From Narthecium ossifragum (taxonomy: Eukaryota; Streptophyta; Magnoliopsida; Dioscoreales; Nartheciaceae), in contig OY986966.1 of assembly GCA_963920575.1 (NCBI GenBank), positions 2,004,130 through 2,068,129 of the forward strand: a stretch of 64,000 nt of DNA. The letters run 5' to 3'. Shown here one piece after another: positions 58,347 through 64,000 of this stretch (its first letter is position 1; each line of letters starts with the position of its first letter). The notes under the pieces were generated by a model, which did no database searches, was not told the origin of the DNA, and saw nothing but the letters and a program-made list of their open reading frames with translations. Both the position numbers and the translations under genes were made by a program.

Positions 58347-61300
58347 ATGGCCTACGAGAGGCCTCTCTTGGACCCATCTCCCCGGACCCCAAATCCCTCC
58401 CCTTATCCTCCTCCTATCCCTCCGCCGCCTCCGGTCTCCGATCTGCCACGGCCTCAGGCCGAGCCTCCGGCGCGGCCTGAGCCTGGCCTCGCGAATTCGC
58501 GGCGGTCCACCCGTTCGAGAGGCTCCTGTGATCACATCTCGTTCGCAGCCGAGTCCGTCAGCAGCCCTAATACCTCGCGCAGATCCGCGGCCGCGCCGAG
58601 GCCGGCGGTGCGCTACGGCTCCCGCGCCGAGTCCGACCGATTAGGCACCTCCCAGAAGGAGATCTCCGACGAGGATGCCCGCCTCGTCTACATCAACGAC
58701 CCCGCTCGCACCAACGAACGTTTCGAGTTCGCTGGCAACATCATCCGCACGGGCAAGTACTCAATCTTCACGTTCCTCCCTCGAAACCTCTACGAGCAGT
58801 TTCACCGGGTCGCCTATGTATATTTCCTTGTCATTGCCATCCTCAACCAGCTGCCCCAGCTCGCCGTCTTCGGACAAGGCGCCTCCATCCTCCCCCTCGC
58901 CTTCGTACTCCTCGTAACTGCCGTGAAAGACGCCTATGAAGACTCGCGCCGCCACCGCTCTGATCGAATCGAGAACAACCGCGCTGTCAGCGTTCTTGTG
59001 GACGGTCAGTTCCAACCCAAGCGTTGGAGGGACCTTCGTGTCGCCGAGATCATAAAGATCTCTGCCAATGAGTCAATTCCATGCGACATTGTCTTGTTGT
59101 CCACGAGCGACCCCTCCGGCGTCGCCTATGTTCAGACCATCAATCTTGATGGAGAATCCAATCTAAAGACTCGGTATGCGAAGCAGGAGACGCTTTCACG
59201 ATTGCCTGATAAGGATGGCTTTGCAGGATTGATAAAGTGTGAGCGCCCAAACCGTAACATATATGGCTTCCATGCCAATATGGAGATTGATGGCAAGACG
59301 GTATCTCTCGGCCCATCGAATATAGTTCTTCGGGGATGCGAGCTCAAGAACACAGCTTGGGCCATTGGTGTAATTGTTTATGCTGGTACGGAGACTAAGG
59401 TGATGCTTAATAGCTCCGGATCTCCATCGAAGAGGAGCCGGCTCGAGACTCATATGAATAGAGAGACATTGCTACTGTCAGCTGTTCTTTTTTTGCTGTG
59501 CTCAATTGCATCCATTTTTGCCGGAATTTGGCTGGGCATCCATAAGGATGAGTTGGATTACTCGCCATACTTTAGGAAGAGAAATTTTGTGGGTGACGAT
59601 AAGAACTACAACTACTATGGTCTCGGATTACTTGTGTTCTTCACATTCCTCATGGCGGTCATTGTTTACCAGACCATGATACCAATCTCGTTGTACATCT
59701 CTATGGAGATGGTCCGGCTCGGGCAGGCTTATTTCATGATAAGGGACCATAATTTGTACGATGAGTCCTCGAACTCAAGGTTCCAATGCAGAGCTTTGAA
59801 TATAAACGAGGACTTGGGGCAGATCAAGTATGTGTTCACTGACAAGACGGGGACTCTGACGGAGAACAAGATGGATTTTGAGTGCGCAAGCATTCATGGA
59901 GTGGATTACAGCCATGCGAAAGTACCTGTGCTGGGTGATGCGGGAGACCATTCAGTCATAGGTAGTGCGGACTGTGCATGTTTTATTAGTGTTAGTGTTG
60001 GTTAATGATTTAGTTGTTTTATTTTCTTATGTTATGGTTGGTAACAGTTGGTGATCAGGTTTTGAGGCCAAAGATGAGGGTTAGAACTGACCCTGAGCTT
60101 ATTAGACTATTGAGGAATGGAATGGAGAGCGAGCAACGGAAGTGTGCTCATGACTTCTTCCTTGCGTTGGCAGCTTGTAACACTATTGTGCCTCTCGTCC
60201 TGGAGACGCCGGACCCCACTCAGGGGTTGATAGATTATCAGGGTGAGTCTCCGGACGAGCAGGCACTGGTCTATGCAGCTGCCTCGTATGGCTTTGTGCT
60301 TATAGAACGTACCTCTGGGCACATAATCATTGATGTTCTAGGGCATAGACAGAGGTAATTTCTGCTTCAAAGGTTGCAATGCTTTAATACGTTATGATCA
60401 TTCGGTTAATGTGTTTCCTTGATTGTTATCCATCTCATTGGGCTATTCTGTTGACTGGCCTTTTTAAATGGTTATTGTGGGAGTTGCTTTCATTTTAGGA
60501 CTAGTGAGCTGTCTATTTCCATGCATCATCTTTTGTTTGCTTATCATGTGGGTTTTTTCTCCTATATGTCAGCAGGAATAGTGCAGATTATTAATGGTTT
60601 GGTCTTGGCTTTCTTACTTTAATTTGACCATTAGTAGAGATTATTCAAATAGCTTAATCAGAGTTGTTACTGGCTTTTGTGTTTGGTCGTTATGATTTGA
60701 TAGTTTTGTCATTCTTGTTTCTAGCTATAGTTGGGGGACTGGCTTCAGCAAGAGTAGCTTTTCCTCTTGCTGTTGGATATTGTTGTTGCAGCTTCCGTGG
60801 CAGGTAGCGCGTTTAATGCGTGTAGAATGTGGAATTATCTGCACTAGTTCAATTATGTTAGTACTGTTAGTTTCGCTGGATGCCTGTGTGGTGCCGTAGA
60901 ACTGTGATCATGTGGCAGCAGTGATGTTTGTCATAGTAAAGGCACAATGGTTATTATTGACTGGTTTTCTCACTGTTCAATTGCTTGTTATAGTCAATTT
61001 GTGCTACAGAAAAAGGGTAATTAGTTTACTTGGTAGGACTGGTCAATCATATATTGCTTATTTATTGGATTGTCTTTGGGATGGATTCTAAAATATCATG
61101 GCCAGTGCAGGTTCAATGTCTTGGGTCTTCATGAGTTTGACAGTGATCGCAAGAGGATGTCAGTCATCATTGGTTGTCCTGATAAAACAGTGAAATTATT
61201 CGTGAAAGGTGCAGACAGTTCAATGTTTGGAGTGATTGACAAATCCCTGAACTTGGACGTAGTACGTGCAACTGAAGCACATATTTACAGCTACTCATCA

Positions 61301-64000
61301 TTGGGCCTTAGGACATTGGTTATTGGCATGCGGGATCTCAGTCGTGTAGAGTTTGAGGAATGGCAGTCCGCTTATGAGAAGGCAAGTACAGCATTGTTTG
61401 GGAGGGCAGGTCTACTACGAGCTGTCGCAGCCAATGTTGAATCCAATATCCACTTGTTGGGAGCTTCGGGGATTGAGGATAAACTACAAAAAGGTGTACC
61501 TGAAGCTATAGAATCTATGAGGCAAGCTGGAATCAAAGTCTGGGTGTTGACTGGGGACAAGCAAGAAACTGCCATTTCAATAGGTTATTCTTGCAAGCTG
61601 CTAACAAATGAAATGACACAAATCATCATAAATAGCCATTCAAAAGAATCCTGTAGGAGGACGCTTCAAGAAGCTCTCGCCATGTCTAACAAGCTTGCAG
61701 CAGTATCGTCTGGAGGACAGTATGCCGTTGGAGATGCAGGGTCTGCCAAGGTGCCTTTTGCTTTGATAATAGATGGTACCAGCCTTGTTTATATTCTTGA
61801 GACCGAATTGGAAGAAGAGGTATGCATGCATGGCTTAAAAGCATCTCTTGAAAAATTGTAATTTAGATTGATGCTTCATGTACTTAACCCATTCTGACCT
61901 TCCTTGCTTGGATTATGCAGCTGTTCAAAGTTGCAACTGCGTGTGACGTAGTGTTGTGTTGTCGAGTAGCTCCATTGCAAAAGGCTGGCATAGTTGCACT
62001 TATAAAGAACCGAACAGATGACATGACCCTTGCAATTGGAGATGGTAAATAATTCTCAATGCTGTCCTCCGATTTATATGAGTTGAAAATGATGCTTTTC
62101 TAAAGATAGTATGCATGAGTTCTTTTATTTTGGACTGAAACTCTTTTTCTATTGCTGTCCAGGTGCAAATGATGTCTCAATGATTCAGATGGCTGATGTT
62201 GGAATTGGCATAAGTGGCCAAGAGGGTCGACAAGCTGTTATGGCCTCAGATTTTGCCATGGGACAGTTCAGATTTTTAGTGCCCCTTTTACTGGTTCATG
62301 GTCATTGGAATTACCAGCGAATGGCCTACATGATCTTATACAACTTTTACAGGAATGCTGTTTTTGTATTCACGCTTTTTTGGTAAGTACTCTATGGATG
62401 TTAAGGAACACAATTTTGTCCTATTCAACTGACTTAAATCGATAAAGATCACTTCTTTTTTTTGGGCCAAGAGGTTGATGGCGGGATCCCACAACTTCTT
62501 GGCCTCATGTTATATACCAAGTATAGAAGATGAAACTAGGGATCTTTATTCTGTTATTCTCTCCTGGCAGATGGATAATCCAGGTTATGATACTATGCAA
62601 TTTCTGTCCCTTGATATGCATATAATATGCTTGAGATTAGCTGCTTCCATGGTAGTTTTCTAGATGGATATGGTACATGCAGATAGATGGATCTTATATC
62701 ATTGCAATGACTATGTATTTAGAAATTGCTTAGCAGAGAACACATGTCAGTAGTGTCAATAGATTCAATACTATCACATGGTTGATAAATAAAGGATTGT
62801 GAAACAAACAAACTTTGCACCTACTGCTGCTAGCCCGCTACCTCCCCAAGTTAAGCTGTTACTTGTTGTACTGGAAGCTGTAATTCTAGGTGCTAAAGCA
62901 TGGGTTATTTGTATCCATGAACAAAACTTGATCTAGGAGTTTCTCTGTTGATCTCTTAAATGTCTCTTGCTAAGTTGCTATTGCTCTTTTTGCCATTTTT
63001 ATTCTGGACTATAGATCCTAGAACTCTATTCTACTCTGAATGATCTATTTAAGATCACACTCTTATCTATTTTGAAGTATGCGATACAATTTTAGTGCAA
63101 TGCTTCTATATTCTGAGATCCAACAAGGTTTTGGTCCATTACTGCTCCTGTAACACATCAACACTTATACTGGAATTCCGAGTCATAAATGCTCCAGTAG
63201 CTAGTGCCTTGGTTTCAAGTTTTTGAATTAAAATGTTCGAAAGAACCTCAAATATTTAGCGAAACACCTTCATGCACTGATCGACAGGATGATTGATTTG
63301 GGTGACAGATATTCTGATACTGGAGATGCTACCGTAAAGCCATTGAATACTTCAGAAATAAGGGCAATCACTTAGTCTAATCGACCTTTTATCTCACTTG
63401 TTTTTTGCCATTGCATATATTTTCTCATGTATTTCTTAATTATATTAAGCAGTTCTTTGTCCACACTCCATCTGTCTGTAAAGCCCATAATTAAGTTCTC
63501 TCTCATTAGATTTTTTTTCTGGTAATTAACTGACTGGGCTGTTCTCTGCAGGTACGTACTTTATACAGCTTTCACTTTGACCACTGCTATTACTGAATGG
63601 AGTAGTGTGCTATACTCAGTGATCTATACAGCAATCCCTACCATTGTTGTTGGAATTCTTGACAAGGATTTGAGTAGGAGGACATTAATGAAGCACCCCC
63701 AGCTGTATGGAGCTGGGCAGAGAGAAGAAAGATACAACTTGAAGCTATTTATTTTAACTATGGCGGATACAATTTGGCAAAGTTTAGCTGTTTTCTTCAT
63801 CCCTTATTTTGCTTATGAACATAGTACGATAGATGGAGCCAGTTTAGGAGATCTATGGACACTTGCGGTGGTCATTTTGGTTAACCTTCACTTGGGCATG
63901 GACATCTTTCGATGGAATTGGATTACGCACCTGGCCTTGTGGGGCAGTATCATTGCCACAGTACTATGTATGATGGTCATTGATGCCCTCCCTTTCCTAC
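58347..64000 (+). CDS. ALA1-like phospholipid-transporting P4-ATPase (flippase), 3' end outside window
   Basis: Exons 58347-59961, 60048-60354, 61111-61819, 61921-62044, 62163-62382 and 63552 to beyond 64000 give about 1141 residues so far. Arabidopsis ALA1 is about 1158, so only the end is missing. Order: Pro/Ser-rich cytosolic N-terminus, P4 N-motif ([19 protein letters not shown] ... [18 protein letters not shown]), TM1-2, actuator domain (NLDGESNLK), TM3-4 with [34 protein letters not shown]-domain ([19 protein letters not shown]), [47 protein letters not shown], and TM5-TM10 beginning. Such pumps move aminophospholipids to the cytosolic leaflet with an ALIS/CDC50 partner, in Arabidopsis at the plasma membrane for ALA1. 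The CT-rich leader 57700-58346 is likely 5' UTR. Confidence 0.93.

Noticed and set aside
1..64000. CRISPR arrays, bacterial operons or organellar gene clusters
   Set aside because: All supported genes are spliced plant nuclear genes; repeats are transposon-derived with irregular spacers, not CRISPR-like.

Overview
The window is nuclear DNA of a flowering plant. Its genes are intron-rich with GT-AG boundaries and belong to plant families (glucosidase II beta, MYB-CC, Dof/CDF, PSY-type peptide, ALA1-type flippases). Intergenic space is full of plant mobile DNA: long LTRs, LINE debris, Harbinger-type MITEs, a SINE and captured gene fragments. A monocot outside the grasses is my guess from the protein sequences; nothing here proves it.

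Layout. 89-7730 (-): glucosidase II beta subunit, 14 visible exons, 3' end off the left edge. 8750-14719 (-): six-exon gene for a 133-aa predicted membrane protein of unknown role, with a MITE in intron 3. 14935-15751: copia-like solo LTR with a target-site duplication (TSD). 17431-19568 (+): six-exon MYB-CC transcription factor, MYR/PHL type. 20548-21398 (-): three-exon gene for a secreted PSY-like tyrosine-sulfated peptide precursor. 25100-37032: an old degenerate LINE split by a nest of LTR-only units of about 2.2-2.4 kb. One unit (25976-28395) lies alone in it, and three more (A contains B, B contains C) occupy 29466-36376. 37480-38700: a run of inverted MITE-like units. 40091-44161 (+): two-exon cycling Dof factor. 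45355-46432: a foldback MITE split by a Harbinger-type MITE. 47100-49120: a GC-rich island of three captured gene fragments (NHL/LEA-2, enoyl-CoA isomerase, methyltransferase). 49559-49715: SINE with a perfect 14-bp TSD. 52801-54828 (+): first two exons only of an ALA1-like P4-ATPase. 58347-64000 (+): its longer tandem paralogue, running off the right edge.

Functionally the genes are ordinary single loci, not a cluster. They cover ER glycoprotein quality control (glucosidase II), phosphate/organ-growth type MYB-CC regulation, photoperiod-type Dof regulation, extracellular peptide signalling and phospholipid flipping. The most informative parts are the truncated flippase paralogue, the small peptide gene, and the nested transposons with readable boundaries. 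A recurring pattern also stands out: paired GATCGATC palindromes form minisatellites inside at least two LTR families of different type.

Exon coordinates were set by hand from splice consensus, reading-frame continuity across introns and family knowledge. No alignment or database search was run.
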